Shown here in pieces: positions 50,632 through 61,088 of a DNA stretch of 64,000 bases (the stretch's first letter is position 1; each line of letters begins with the position of its first letter). The notes under the pieces were generated by a model. That model was not told where the DNA came from, made no database searches, and saw nothing but the letters and a program-made list of their open reading frames with translations. The translations under genes were made by a program, and so were the position numbers. This DNA is from Salibacterium salarium (GTDB lineage Bacteria; Bacillota; Bacilli; Bacillales; Marinococcaceae): positions 868,001 through 932,000 of the forward strand of contig NZ_JAUSUM010000002.1 in NCBI RefSeq assembly GCF_030813635.1. Reading direction: 5' to 3'.

Positions 50632-52743
50632 ATGACCTCTCGATTTAATGATGATAATGAACTAAATAACCCCGGCTACTATAATAACAGAGAATTAAGC
50701 TGGCTCGCTTTTAATGAAAGAGTATTAGAAGAAGCTATTGATGAAAATAATCCTTTATTAGAACGTCTGAAGTTTTTAGCTATTTTCAGTTCCAATTTGG
50801 ACGAATTTTTTATGGTTCGGGTTGCAGGACTTAAAGACCAAGTAGAGGCTGGTTACAATAAACCTGAGAACAAAGCTGGCTTAACACCTAAACAGCAATT
50901 AAAACAAATAACAAACAAAAATCGTGAACTTGTTCATTTACAAGATGATTTTTTTACAGAAACACTTATGTCTCTTCTGCATCAAGAACGAATTGAATTT
51001 TTATCAATTGAAGAGTTAAGTACGGACCAGTTAACGTATGTGAAAAATTATTTTGAGGAATATATTTTCCCTGTGCTCACACCATTAGCAGTGGATGCCT
51101 ATCGACCATTTCCTATCCTTTTAAGTAAGTCGATCAATTTGGCTGTCCTTTTACAGGAAGCAAATGATATACATAATGAACAAATTGCGATTGTTCAAGT
51201 GCCTTCTGTCTTAAGCCGCTTTATAGAACTGCCTCCGTCTGCTCCAAATAACAAACAATTTATAATGCTGGAACAAGCAATTAGTGAGTTCATTGGCGAG
51301 CTTTTTGTCGGATATAAAGTTAAATCCGTATCCCCTTTTCGTATTACTCGCAATGCTGATCTAACTATTCATGAAGAAGGGGCCAGAGATTTACTTGTAG
51401 AAATCGAAAAAGAACTTAAAAAAAGAAGATGGGGGGCCGCTGTTCGTTTAGAGTATCAAAAAGGACTTATGGACAACAAGATTTTGGAATATTTAACGAC
51501 AGAACTTGAAATTCATGAGAATGATGTTTACTGTTTGCGATGCCCGTTAGATTTAACTTTTTTATTTAAGTTGTACAACGAGTTATCTGAAGAACGTGAA
51601 CATCTTGTCAATGAAACTCTCATACCCCAGCCTCCGCAAGATTTAATTGGGGAAACAGACATTTTTTCTGCTATAACTAGAAAAGATATACTCCTACATC
51701 ACCCATATGAATCTTTCCAACCTGTCATTGATTTTATGGTAGCGGCAGCGAATGATCCCGATGTGCTTGCTATTAAACAAACACTGTACCGTGTCAGCGG
51801 CGATTCTCCTATCGTCAACGCTTTAGCTGAAGCCGCTGAGAATGGAAAGCAAGTAACTGTACTCGTTGAATTGAAAGCGCGATTTGATGAAGAAAATAAC
51901 ATACAGTGGGCAAAGAAATTAGAGAAGTCTGGTGTTCACGTCATTTATGGAATTACTAGCTTAAAAACGCACAGCAAAATCACGCTTGTCGTAAAACAAC
52001 GCCACGATAAAATCCAACGGTTTGTCCACCTTGGTACCGGTAATTACAATGACTCTACTGCTAAATTATATACAGATATGGGGATTCTAACATCTCGACA
52101 AGAATTTGGTGAGGATGCTACAAATTTTTTCAACTATTTAAGCGGTTATCGAAAAAAACCTGTATGGAACCATATTTCCACATCACCGCTTGAAATCAGA
52201 AATCATCTCATCCACTACATTGATGAAGAAATTGCCGCACACAAAAAACACGGACGAGGACAAATTACTGCCAAAATGAACTCGTTGACCGATAAACCAC
52301 TGATTCTAAAACTATACGAAGCTTCGATTGCCGGAGTCACCATCGATTTGATAGTACGAGGGATTTGTTGCCTACGTCCAAATATTCCAAGTATTAGTGA
52401 AAATATTACGGTTCGGAGTATTGTCGGTCGCTTTCTAGAACATAGCCGAATTTTCTTTTTTCGTAATAATGGTAATGAAAAAATGTTTTTGTCATCAGCA
52501 GATTGGATGACCCGAAATATGGAAAAACGCATAGAAATTATGTTTCCTATACTTGATTCATTCTTAAAGCAACGATTAAAAACCATTTTGGAGATTACTC
52601 TAAACGATAACCAAAAAGCAAGAATCCAAGATACTTCAGGCAAATATTACTACGTAACAGCAGACACAGATGAACCTGCTATAAACAGCCAGCTCCAACT
52701 ATTCGAGCAGGCTTCCCTTTTTATTGATCATCAAGATGAATAA
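50632..52743 (+). CDS. ppk: Polyphosphate kinase
   Basis: 703 aa from ATG 50632 behind AAAGGTG. N-terminal NRELSWLAFNERVLEEA and SNLDEFFMVRVAGL, the middle KQTLYRVSGDSPIVNALAEA, catalytic HSKITLVVKQR (phospho-His) and HLGTGNYND, and the late RIEIMFPI segment identify Ppk1. Makes long-chain polyphosphate from ATP. Forms an operon with ppx, so synthesis and breakdown are linked. Confidence 0.96.
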   Translation: MTSRFNDDNELNNPGYYNNRELSWLAFNERVLEEAIDENNPLLERLKFLAIFSSNLDEFFMVRVAGLKDQVEAGYNKPENKAGLTPKQQLKQITNKNRELVHLQDDFFTETLMSLLHQERIEFLSIEELSTDQLTYVKNYFEEYIFPVLTPLAVDAYRPFPILLSKSINLAVLLQEANDIHNEQIAIVQVPSVLSRFIELPPSAPNNKQFIMLEQAISEFIGELFVGYKVKSVSPFRITRNADLTIHEEGARDLLVEIEKELKKRRWGAAVRLEYQKGLMDNKILEYLTTELEIHENDVYCLRCPLDLTFLFKLYNELSEEREHLVNETLIPQPPQDLIGETDIFSAITRKDILLHHPYESFQPVIDFMVAAANDPDVLAIKQTLYRVSGDSPIVNALAEAAENGKQVTVLVELKARFDEENNIQWAKKLEKSGVHVIYGITSLKTHSKITLVVKQRHDKIQRFVHLGTGNYNDSTAKLYTDMGILTSRQEFGEDATNFFNYLSGYRKKPVWNHISTSPLEIRNHLIHYIDEEIAAHKKHGRGQITAKMNSLTDKPLILKLYEASIAGVTIDLIVRGICCLRPNIPSISENITVRSIVGRFLEHSRIFFFRNNGNEKMFLSSADWMTRNMEKRIEIMFPILDSFLKQRLKTILEITLNDNQKARIQDTSGKYYYVTADTDEPAINSQLQLFEQASLFIDHQDE

Positions 52744-52791
52744 AACCAAGAAAAGAACTCTCCAAAACCCTTCCTCAAGAAAACAAAGATA

Positions 52792-52830
52792 AAAAGCAGC
52801 CGTCATGAAATATCATAACGGCTGCTTTAT
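52792..52830 (+). terminator. Terminator after ppk
   Basis: AAAGCAGCCGT and ACGGCTGCTTT pair around CATGAAATATCATA. Confidence 0.82.
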
Positions 52831-52928
52831 TTGATAAAAAAGTCGTTGAAGAAGGTGAAGTGCTCCCCTTAAAACTTAGACATCTGCAGTAAAATCCAAC
52901 ATTACCATGAAGATTTCTTAGTAAGTTT

Positions 52929-53615
52929 TTATTGCTTGGCAAGCAATTCTTGTTTATCTTCTGCTTTTTCTTGTATTTCTACGGCATACCAGCTTTTTGC
53001 ATCACCATTTTCTTCTTCATACGTTTTTAAACCACTAATACCTCGATGATAAGCAGTAAGTGCTTGATCCCAATTGTCATACTTATCATGTAAATAATCT
53101 AGATACTCAATCGACAGTTGAATCGAATAATAAGGGTCAAACAGCATAGAATCACTGTAAGGCAAGTCAGCTAAATCAGCAATCCACGGACCAGTATTCT
53201 TCATAAATTGCGCCAATCCGTATGCATGTCCATATTTTGTTTGTGGTCCTGTTAAAGTCGGATCAAACGTTCCACCGGTCTCTACCTTTAACAGTTCATA
53301 TACAAGAGCAGGGCTGATATCTCTTTTTTTAGATTGATATATCATATAAGTGCCCCAATTCAATGAAAATCTGCCACCGCTCTCTTCTTTAAATGTTTTT
53401 GCCTCCTGCCTTGCATCTGCCCATTCATGATAACTAATGTCCCATTCTATACCACTAGACTCTTGTAAGAAATCTACGTTGTTTGCAATTGTTTCTGCTT
53501 CTTCCAATTCCTCGCTTTTTTCCTCTAACTCCTCCATATGAGATTTATCAAACCCCAACAACAAAAATAAAAGAGGTAGCAAAAAGATGGTACGAGTGTA
53601 CGGAATAAGATTCAA
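52929..53615 (-). CDS. Lytic transglycosylase (SLT domain)
   Basis: 228 aa. N-terminal anchor (FLLPLLFLLLGFDKSHMEEL), an acidic coil, then an SLT domain: YELLKVETGGTFDP with the catalytic Glu, YGHAYGLAQFMKNT, and ALTAYHRGISGL. Cleaves peptidoglycan glycan strands outside the cell. Acidic throughout. Confidence 0.87.
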   Translation of the reverse strand: MNLIPYTRTIFLLPLLFLLLGFDKSHMEELEEKSEELEEAETIANNVDFLQESSGIEWDISYHEWADARQEAKTFKEESGGRFSLNWGTYMIYQSKKRDISPALVYELLKVETGGTFDPTLTGPQTKYGHAYGLAQFMKNTGPWIADLADLPYSDSMLFDPYYSIQLSIEYLDYLHDKYDNWDQALTAYHRGISGLKTYEEENGDAKSWYAVEIQEKAEDKQELLAKQ

Positions 53616-53834
53616 TTGTCTTCCCTCCGTTCTTTCAATGATAACTGTATTATGAGAGCCAAATGATTTTTTACCCTACAAAAAAATCGTTTAAACATAG
53701 AGGTGTGATATACACCATATGTCACTCACGATTAACGGTTTTACCAGAAATACATACTATCGTCAATCAAAAAACTTGCGTGTACCTATTTTATAAAAAA
53801 GTACAAGGCGTATGCTTTCCATTTTCTTATCTTA

Positions 53835-53884
53835 CAAAAAAAGGGGCGTTCCAAAGTCGTAAAAACCACTTTAGAACAACCCCT
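53835..53884 (-). terminator. Terminator after the sensor kinase gene
   Basis: AGGGG..TTC.AAAGT and its complement pair with a few mismatches around CGTAAAAACC; TTTTTTT follows on the minus strand. The 53616-53834 stretch has no supported gene. Confidence 0.75.
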
Positions 53885-53893
53885 GTTCTTCTT

Positions 53894-55273
53894 TTATTCT
53901 TGTATTTGGATTGGAAACGAAAGAGTTATTAACGTTCCCTTCCCTTCACTACTCTCAATATCAAATATCCCATTATGTTCTTCCATGATTTTTTTACACA
54001 ATGGAATACCCACACCTGTACCTTTTTCCTTTGTTGTAAAAAAAGGTTTACCTATATTATTTAAAATGTGTGCTGGAATACCTTTTCCATTATCTCTTAA
54101 GCAAATAACTAAATAATTGTTTTCCTTATAGCTATCAAGAGAAAATACATTGTTTTTCCTGTTTTGAGGAAAAGCTTCAATCGAATTTCGTAATGCGTTT
54201 AGTATAATTTGTTTAAAAGAAGACTCATTTACTTCTATTTTCCCTTCAACAGGATCTACGCGATATTGAAAATGTACTCCCTGCATCAGACATTCCGATC
54301 TTATAATATCAATCACACTGTCTAGTAAATGATTAGGTGTCTTCCATTCTTTCTTGACTTTTTTTCTTGCAACGGACAAAAAATTATCAATAATTTCATT
54401 CATACGTTCTGTTTCAGACAAAATGGTGCCAGAATACTTATGAAAGCTATCTGTTAAAGAGGACAGCTGCAAAAACCCTTTTATAACAGATAAAGGATTC
54501 CTTAATTCATGTGCCACTCCTGCCGATAGATAAGAAACAGATTCCATTTGATCTTGAAAGGTCAGAAGATGATGATACTTCTTTTCATAGGTTAAATTAT
54601 AAATCATCAATAATACACAATGGGAGCCTTTTAAGTATAATCCTTTAAGATAAAACCATTCATCCGCAGAATCATTTTTTATTTCCAACTCTAATGATTT
54701 CTTTTTTTCAAGTACTTCTTCGACTAATTTTGGAGTGACATCCAGTTCCTTACTTGCTTCCGTTAATACATGGATATGTTTAGGGTAAATCTGACTAATT
54801 GTATCTTTGTCATCTTTTATGCCCAAGTACGGATAAAACGCTTTATTGTATTTCTCTATTTCTAAGTGGTCATTAACGATGACACTGGCATGTTCAAATT
54901 GCTGTAATAATTCTGTTGTCTCCATTGAAAAAGGGGAATCTGTGATTTCTTCGCCTGTTAGTAATACATAATCTTGTGACACCATACCTTTATACTGCAT
55001 GTAAATTGCTTCTTTTTCAAAAATGTGTACTAGAGTTACACTTTTGCAGACATTTTTATTTGATATCTCTTCCACAAAACGTTTTGCCCGATTCTTATAA
55101 GCACAATGCAGATAATCATAAAAACAGCTATTTTCTGTGAAATATTGTTCTCCCTTATCGTTCACGGACAGTACGTTTCCTTCTTTCGTAAGAACTAATC
55201 CGGTAGTTATTTTAAGATTGTCAAACTCTTCTTTGAAATCCGTTGTGCTTAATGTACGCAGCGATTGGTACAT
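53894..55273 (-). CDS. PAS-domain sensor histidine kinase, sporulation-type
   Basis: 459 aa, ATG 55273 behind AAGGAGGGG. No membrane helix. One or two PAS-like domains fill residues 20-240; the dimerisation domain reads SYLSAGVAHELRNPLSVIKG with the phosphorylated His; the ATPase domain has ILNALRNSIEAF, CLRDNGKGIPAHIL and FFTTKEKGTGVGI. This is the layout of KinA/KinE-type kinases that feed Spo0F. Its target is inferred. No response regulator gene is adjacent, as is usual for sporulation kinases. Confidence 0.82.
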   Translation of the reverse strand: MYQSLRTLSTTDFKEEFDNLKITTGLVLTKEGNVLSVNDKGEQYFTENSCFYDYLHCAYKNRAKRFVEEISNKNVCKSVTLVHIFEKEAIYMQYKGMVSQDYVLLTGEEITDSPFSMETTELLQQFEHASVIVNDHLEIEKYNKAFYPYLGIKDDKDTISQIYPKHIHVLTEASKELDVTPKLVEEVLEKKKSLELEIKNDSADEWFYLKGLYLKGSHCVLLMIYNLTYEKKYHHLLTFQDQMESVSYLSAGVAHELRNPLSVIKGFLQLSSLTDSFHKYSGTILSETERMNEIIDNFLSVARKKVKKEWKTPNHLLDSVIDIIRSECLMQGVHFQYRVDPVEGKIEVNESSFKQIILNALRNSIEAFPQNRKNNVFSLDSYKENNYLVICLRDNGKGIPAHILNNIGKPFFTTKEKGTGVGIPLCKKIMEEHNGIFDIESSEGKGTLITLSFPIQIQE

Positions 55274-55504
55274 ATAACCCCTCCTTGATTAACGAAACAA
55301 ACCTCCAATTCCTCCACCATTCATTTATAAAAATTTTCATTAATCGCTCTACAAATAATTATACTAAAATTTTCAAAAATTACTACATATAAATATTATT
55401 TCTTTCATTTTTCCTTTTTTCTTTATAGGTCACCTTTACATTCGCTTAAACATAAGATACGTAAGAATGTTACATGTTCCATCTACGATAAAGGAGAGAT
55501 ATGT

Positions 55505-55762
55505 ATGAATCTTTTTAAAGATCAGTGGATAAAGTACAAAATATCTGAACTTCATCCGACGGACCTTGTCCATTATGGAAAATTGTACGGGGTTACCATT
55601 TCACTAGACGAGGCTGAAAAAATATTAAACGTGGTGCAGCACAGTAACTGGAGTATGGATGATGAATCTTCTTTACAAGCATTACTTGCAAACATTAAAC
55701 CCATTGTTTCTAAGGACGCGTACAGTGTGATTACCAAACTTTTTCATCATTACATTGGTTGA
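55505..55762 (+). CDS. yqfT: YqfT family protein (DUF2624)
   Basis: 85 aa, ATG 55505 behind AAGGAGAG. DQWIKYKISELHPTDLVHYG then the ISLDEAEKILNVVQHSNWS segment match DUF2624. Function unknown. Next to nfo as in B. subtilis (yqfS). Confidence 0.87.
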   Translation: MNLFKDQWIKYKISELHPTDLVHYGKLYGVTISLDEAEKILNVVQHSNWSMDDESSLQALLANIKPIVSKDAYSVITKLFHHYIG

Positions 55763-55861
55763 GTATGAAGTTCTGCTATTACATTTTCCTGACTGGTGAC
55801 AGTACTTGATCCGGCAAGGATAGAAACGCAGGTAACATGAATTATTACAGTTAGTCAACAT

Positions 55862-56001
55862 TTTAAAGGGGCTGTATACAGTCAAAAGGGGCTTGGTGAA
55901 CAAGGAGGACATGCGCTGCAGGCGGACGCTTTCCGCTCCTGACCATGGTCGACTGCTTACTGTCATAGAAAAGGGACTGTACCTTTTGATACAGCCCCTT
56001 C
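55862..56001. repeat. Palindromic intergenic element with terminator-like arms
   Basis: AGGGGCTGTATAC near the left end and ATACAGCCCCT at the right end are inverted copies, and a further ACAGTCAAAAGG/CCTTTTGATACA pair lies inside. The right arm alone (55967-56001) can fold as AAGGGGCTGTA/TACAGTCCCTT and would terminate nfo. The centre has the GC-rich string GCGGACGCTTTCCGC, reminiscent of dispersed repeats in Bacillaceae intergenic regions. Confidence 0.6.
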
Positions 56002-56029
56002 AGATTAATATATGCGTATGATTAAAGTT

Positions 56030-56917
56030 TTATGAGAGGATTTGCTCTTTCATGTTGTCATTAAATTGTTTCGTTTTTAACATGTCAATCTCATGTTTAT
56101 AAGGCGGCTTTTTGTCTTTCTTTTCGACTCCAACATAAGGTGTTTCTAGTATTTTAGGAATATCGTCAAAAGATGGATGATGTACAATGGTTTGAAGTGC
56201 TTCAAATCCAATATATCCAAAACCTATATTTTCATGGCGATCCTTTCCTGCTCCTCTTTCATTTTTACTATCATTAATATGAAGTACTTTCAAACGATCT
56301 AAGCCTACCGTTTTGTCAAAAGCAGTCAACACATTATCCAAGTCATTAATAATGTCGTATCCAGCATCATGGGTGTGACACGTGTCAAAACAAACCGACA
56401 GCTTTTCATTATGGGTAACACCATCGATGATAGCAGCCAATTCATCAAAGGTACGACCACACTCTGATCCTTTTCCTGCCATAGTCTCTAATGCAATCTG
56501 AACATCTTGATTTGCATCAATAACTTCATTTAAACCTTCGATGATTTTCTTGATTCCAACATCAGGTCCAGCTCCAACATGTGCTCCGGGATGTAGAACG
56601 ATTTGTTTTGCTCCTATCGCTTCTGTCCGCTCTACTTCTGAACGTAAAAAATCTACCCCAAGGCGAAACGTTTCCGGTTTAGTTGTATTTGCTATATTAA
56701 TAATATAAGGAGCGTGTACAACTACACTATCAATGCCGTTCTCTTTCATGTGCGCCGTCCCGTTCTCTATATTTAAATCTTCAATCGCTTTTCTCCGTGT
56801 GTTTTGTGGAGCACCGGTATAAATCATCAATGCTGTTGCTCCATAGGAGACTGCTTCCTCACTTGAACCAAGCAGCATTTTTTTTCCGCTCATTGATACA
56901 TGAGACCCTAATAACAT
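56030..56917 (-). CDS. nfo: Endonuclease IV (AP endonuclease)
   Basis: 295 aa TIM barrel. [76 protein letters not shown] and [10 protein letters not shown] carry the zinc ligands. Cuts DNA at abasic sites in base excision repair. Confidence 0.96.
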   Translation of the reverse strand: MLLGSHVSMSGKKMLLGSSEEAVSYGATALMIYTGAPQNTRRKAIEDLNIENGTAHMKENGIDSVVVHAPYIINIANTTKPETFRLGVDFLRSEVERTEAIGAKQIVLHPGAHVGAGPDVGIKKIIEGLNEVIDANQDVQIALETMAGKGSECGRTFDELAAIIDGVTHNEKLSVCFDTCHTHDAGYDIINDLDNVLTAFDKTVGLDRLKVLHINDSKNERGAGKDRHENIGFGYIGFEALQTIVHHPSFDDIPKILETPYVGVEKKDKKPPYKHEIDMLKTKQFNDNMKEQILS

Positions 56918-56938
56918 AAACTTTTGTCCTCCCTACCC

Positions 56939-58231
56939 TTATTTTTTAGCTTTATTTTGCTTTTTTTGTTTATGATAAGCTTCCTGCTTCGCTTTCTTTT
57001 TATATCCTGGCTTAACTTGCTTTGGTTTTGGAGCCTTAATGACAGGATCATTTCTATTTCCTTGTTTCTTTTTTTCCTTTTTCGTAATTGGATTCTCTAT
57101 TGGAACAATCTCATTGTTTTTTAAATCAGCAAATATAGGAGATACACCTTGATCCTGCAGTGTTTTTACTTTCGTGTATTCATCGGTTTCTACAAAGGTA
57201 TACGTTTCTCCTGATTCACCTGCTCGTCCAGTACGACCTGTTCTGTGAACATAATACCCTAATTCTTTAGGAAGAGAATGATTAATGATGTGAGAAACCC
57301 CTTTAATATCTACACCTCTTGCGGCAAGATCTGTCGCCACTAGATATTGTATATCCAATTTATCGACATTTCTCATGACTTGTTTTCGCTGCCGTGGTGG
57401 AATATCACCGTGAAGAACATCAGCATTTAAGCCGGCATCTATCATAGCCGCCATTAGTTCATCCGCTTCTTGTTTTGTAGATGTAAACAAAATAGCAAAG
57501 TATGGATGCAATCGTTGAGCTAGTTCTACTGTTACTTCTGTTCTATCCCTGTGTTTTAACGGGATAAAGTGATGTTGAATTTTAGCCGGTGTCGCTTCTT
57601 CCGGTGCAACATGCACATGACGCGGTTGTTTCATATATTTTCTTAAAAATGGCTGCAGTTGTTCAGGTACGGTAGCGGAAAATACCATCATCTGCAAGGA
57701 GTCCGGCATTAAAGCTGCTACTGGATCAATGTCTTCTATAAAGCCCATATCCAACATTTGATCTGCTTCATCCACAACGAACATTTCAACCAAATGAACA
57801 TCTATAATTTGATTTTCAACCATATCTTTCAAACGTCCGGAAGTAGCAACAATAATTTGTGGCTGGTTACTCAACTTCTCTATCGACCGCTGGCGATCTG
57901 TTCCGCCGGTGACACTCTTAGCTGTAACTTGTTGTCCGTCTCCCACTTCTAGGAGTTTTTGAAGTTCATTGTAAATTTGACTTGCCAGCTCTCTAGTAGG
58001 AGCTGTTATTACGGCCTGTACATGATTTTTATTTGAGTCTACTCTAGCCACTATAGGAAGTAAAAACGCTAGCGTCTTACCAGATCCAGTATTGGATTGA
58101 CCAATAACATCACGACCGTTTAAAATTGCCGGGATTAATCGTTCTTGAATCTCCGTAGGTTTATTTATTTTTTGATTCTGCAAAGCCTCTATTAAAAAAG
58201 GAGGTAAATCAAAACGTTGAAAAGCTTTCAT
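56939..58231 (-). CDS. cshB: DEAD-box RNA helicase
   Basis: 430 aa from ATG 58231 behind AGGCGG; open to 58252. Motifs: FxRFDLPPFLIEAL Q-motif region, SNTGSGKT, PTRELASQ, VDEADQML, SAT and HRTGRTGRAG. The C-terminus is basic (KKEKKKQGNRNDPVIKAPKP). CshB in B. subtilis lies next to nfo and yqfQ and acts in ribosome assembly and cold response. Confidence 0.93.
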   Translation of the reverse strand: MKAFQRFDLPPFLIEALQNQKINKPTEIQERLIPAILNGRDVIGQSNTGSGKTLAFLLPIVARVDSNKNHVQAVITAPTRELASQIYNELQKLLEVGDGQQVTAKSVTGGTDRQRSIEKLSNQPQIIVATSGRLKDMVENQIIDVHLVEMFVVDEADQMLDMGFIEDIDPVAALMPDSLQMMVFSATVPEQLQPFLRKYMKQPRHVHVAPEEATPAKIQHHFIPLKHRDRTEVTVELAQRLHPYFAILFTSTKQEADELMAAMIDAGLNADVLHGDIPPRQRKQVMRNVDKLDIQYLVATDLAARGVDIKGVSHIINHSLPKELGYYVHRTGRTGRAGESGETYTFVETDEYTKVKTLQDQGVSPIFADLKNNEIVPIENPITKKEKKKQGNRNDPVIKAPKPKQVKPGYKKKAKQEAYHKQKKQNKAKK

Positions 58232-58364
58232 TTTCAACCGCCTTCCATGCATTGTTTATATTCAGATTAGTTATTCCGTCACATTCTGTAGGATGCTATC
58301 ATATTTTATCACAAACACAAAGAAAACACAGCTTTTATAAAATAAAAAGAAAGGATGACTCCCT

Positions 58365-58784
58365 TTGTTATCATTGTATCCATCATCTCATCCTATACCG
58401 CCCACTTCTCCTGTTCCTCGCCCTCCAGCTAATTATGGATATAACAATCACGCTATGACGTTTGCAAATCCTGGAGGAATGGTTAGAAATCCGTCATTTG
58501 GTTTTGCTGCGCCATTTATTTCCCAACCATCAAATGTAGCTGCATTACTGCCTCAAATTCAAAGAATGGTTGGTATTGCTCAGACAGTAGCCCCCTATGT
58601 CAAGCAGTATTATCCTCTTGTTAGACAATTGCCCGCCTTGTGGAGTTTATTGTCATCCTCGTCCTCATTTGATGGAGGCTCTCCAAGCGTTAAAAATGAC
58701 GATGACGATGTCAATGTCGATACTAGTGAACTTAAAACAGATGCTTATTACTCAGAATCTCCTCCGCCTAAATTGTATATATAA
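58365..58784 (+). CDS. yqfQ: YqfQ/VrrA-like protein
   Basis: 139 aa from TTG 58365 behind AAAGGATGA. Pro-rich start (SLYPSSHPIPPTSPVPRPPA), Gly/Phe/Asn part, then a helical segment (LLPQIQRMVGIAQTVAPYVK) and a Ser/Asp-rich end. The family includes the B. anthracis variable-repeat locus vrrA. Divergent from cshB as in B. subtilis. A coat or envelope role has been suggested; not established. Confidence 0.78.
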   Translation: MLSLYPSSHPIPPTSPVPRPPANYGYNNHAMTFANPGGMVRNPSFGFAAPFISQPSNVAALLPQIQRMVGIAQTVAPYVKQYYPLVRQLPALWSLLSSSSSFDGGSPSVKNDDDDVNVDTSELKTDAYYSESPPPKLYI

Positions 58785-58941
58785 TATGCCAGTTGTCTCT
58801 TTGGGGATCGACTTCTTTTACATTTTTCATAACAGATAGTATAATAACCCTAGCATTTACAACAACTTTGTGTTGTAGTGCTCGCGTCTTAACATAATAG
58901 ACGACAATTAATGAATGGATTCAGTTTCAGAGGAGGCTGTT

Positions 58942-59889
58942 ATGGAAGTTATTAAGATTTCCCCAAGGGGCTATTGTTATGGTGTTGTCGATGCTATGGT
59001 ACTAGCTAAGCAGGCTGCTAGTAACTTGGAGTTACCGCGCCCCATCTATATTTTGGGAATGATTGTTCATAATAAACATGTCACAGACGCTTTTGACGAT
59101 GAGGGGATTATTTCACTAGACGGGCCTAATCGCCTTGAAATATTAAGAGAGGTTGAAAAAGGGACTGTCATTTTCACTGCTCATGGTGTGTCACCCGAAG
59201 TACGTGAACTTGCACGAGAAAAAGGATTAACGACAGTTGATGCTACTTGCCCTGATGTGACGCGTACACATGACCTTATTCGTGATAAAAAAGAAGACGG
59301 ATATCACGTGATTTATATTGGGAAAAGAGGGCATCCAGAACCTGAAGGTGCTGTAGGTGTAGCACCAGATATTGTTCACTTAGTAGAAACAATAGAAGAT
59401 GTAGAAGCATTAAACATTGACACCGACAAAATTACCATTACAAACCAAACAACGATGAGTCAATGGGATGTTTCTGATATTATGAGTGCAGCTTTAAAAC
59501 GGTTTCCGAATGCGGAAATTCATAATGAAATTTGCATGGCGACACAAGTTCGTCAAGAAGCGGTCGGTGAACAGGCTAAAGATGCCGATTTGATGCTTGT
59601 AGTAGGTGATCCAAAGAGTAATAACTCAAATAGACTAGCACAAGTGTCTGAGCAAATTGCGGGAACTCCAGCTTATCGAATTGCTGACATATCCGAATTG
59701 AATTTGGAGTGGTTGCAAGGTATAAATACAATTGCTGTTACAGCTGGTGCGTCAACTCCAACACCTATAACAAAAGAAGTCATTCAATTTCTAAAAGAGT
59801 ACGATGAAAATGATCCTTCTACTTGGCAAACAGAAAAAAGAGTTGAATCTTCAAAGATTCTCCCTAAAGTAAAAAGTAAAGCCAAATAA
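58942..59889 (+). CDS. ispH: 4-hydroxy-3-methylbut-2-enyl diphosphate reductase IspH
   Basis: 315 aa from ATG 58942 behind AGAGGAGG; open from 58915. The three cluster cysteines are in [21 protein letters not shown] and [13 protein letters not shown]; substrate residues are in VHNKHV and TAHGVSP. Last step of the MEP pathway, giving IPP and DMAPP; partner of ispG in this window. Confidence 0.97.
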   Translation: MEVIKISPRGYCYGVVDAMVLAKQAASNLELPRPIYILGMIVHNKHVTDAFDDEGIISLDGPNRLEILREVEKGTVIFTAHGVSPEVRELAREKGLTTVDATCPDVTRTHDLIRDKKEDGYHVIYIGKRGHPEPEGAVGVAPDIVHLVETIEDVEALNIDTDKITITNQTTMSQWDVSDIMSAALKRFPNAEIHNEICMATQVRQEAVGEQAKDADLMLVVGDPKSNNSNRLAQVSEQIAGTPAYRIADISELNLEWLQGINTIAVTAGASTPTPITKEVIQFLKEYDENDPSTWQTEKRVESSKILPKVKSKAK

Positions 59890-59898
59890 TACAATGCT

Positions 59899-59938
59899 AA
59901 AAGGACCAGCTCTTTGCTAGAAAGAACTGGTCCTTTAA
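59899..59938. terminator. Terminator after ispH
   Basis: AAAGGACCAG and CTGGTCCTTT pair around a purine-rich loop, with T-rich flanks for both convergent genes. Confidence 0.87.
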
Positions 59939-59969
59939 AATTATTATAACTTCTCCTGCTATAAAGTTG

Positions 59970-61088
59970 TTAACGAAAAGAAAATGGTTCGGTAGACACA
60001 CTCGATGCTATAAATTGTGTCGCGTATTTATTAGAATCAATAAGTGATTCCATTTTCCTTTTTACGCCCTCTTTCATTATTTTTTCCACATTATGTCCAG
60101 GATCAATCATACTTAAACCATCAAGTGCTGCATCTTGTGCGACATGGTAGTAAAGATCGCCGGTTATATACACGTCTGCTCCATTTCGTTTAGCATAAGA
60201 CCAATACTTATTTCCATCTCCACCTAGAAGAGCCACTTTTTTCACCATATCAGGTTCCGGTCCTGCTATTCGAATATGATGAACTTCAAAAGCCGATTTT
60301 ACTTGAGTGATAAATGTTTCAAAGGAGACTGGTTCTTTTAAACAGCCGACTCGCCCAAGACCAAGTTTTTCCCCTTCTAAGTCTAATGGGTACACATCAT
60401 AAGCTGGTTCTTCGTAGGGATGTGCTTTTTCAAGAGCTTTTATAACGTTACGAATCATTGTTTCAGGTACAACGGTCTCCATTCGTTTCTCAGCAGCAAA
60501 CTCCATTTCCCCTTGTGTTCCTAAATAAGGATTCGTGTTGTCTCCTGGAATGAAAGTTCCTGTACCGTCTGTAGCAAAAGTGCAATGACTATAATCACCG
60601 ATGTGTCCTGCTCCTGCATCCCCGAGAGCTGATCTAACAATTTCTACATGATTTTCAGGTACAAAAGCAACGAGTTTTTTTAAAGGAATTTCTTCGGTTG
60701 GAACAAGGACTTTAGTATCTTCAAGTCCCAATGCCTCGGCCATCATGTCATTCACGCCGCCATTCGTAATATCAAGGTTCGTATGGGCTGCATACACAGC
60801 GATATCATGTTTGATACACTTTTCAATAATTGGGCCTTGTCCTGTTGTTGTTTCTATTTGCTTCAATGGCTTAAAAATGAGGGGATGGTGCGCTATAATC
60901 AAACCCGCTTCCTTTTCAATTGCTTCGTCCACTACTTCTTCTGACACATCTAAAGCTATTAAGACATTCTCAACTGGTTTATTTAATGTCCCTAACATTA
61001 AACCAACTTTGTCACCTTCAACAGCAAGCGATTTTGGTGACCACTCTTCAAATGTTTGAATAATTGCTTGTCCATTAGCTGGTTTCAT
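59970..61088 (-). CDS. yqfO: YqfO, NIF3/DUF34 family metal-binding protein
   Basis: 372 aa, overlapping trmK by 14 bases. GLIIAHHPLIFKPLK and YAAHTNLDITNGGVND with its metal histidines and GPEPDMVKKVALLGGDGNKY are NIF3 hallmarks; the middle insert of about 100 residues (PETMIRNVIKALEKAHPYEE) is the PII-like domain typical of Bacillus YqfO. Proposed GTP cyclohydrolase-like; biological role unsettled. Confidence 0.92.
   Translation of the reverse strand: MKPANGQAIIQTFEEWSPKSLAVEGDKVGLMLGTLNKPVENVLIALDVSEEVVDEAIEKEAGLIIAHHPLIFKPLKQIETTTGQGPIIEKCIKHDIAVYAAHTNLDITNGGVNDMMAEALGLEDTKVLVPTEEIPLKKLVAFVPENHVEIVRSALGDAGAGHIGDYSHCTFATDGTGTFIPGDNTNPYLGTQGEMEFAAEKRMETVVPETMIRNVIKALEKAHPYEEPAYDVYPLDLEGEKLGLGRVGCLKEPVSFETFITQVKSAFEVHHIRIAGPEPDMVKKVALLGGDGNKYWSYAKRNGADVYITGDLYYHVAQDAALDGLSMIDPGHNVEKIMKEGVKRKMESLIDSNKYATQFIASSVSTEPFSFR

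Noticed and set aside
53663-53932. 89-codon plus-strand frame
   Set aside because: It covers the kinase terminator hairpin and has no ribosome binding site.
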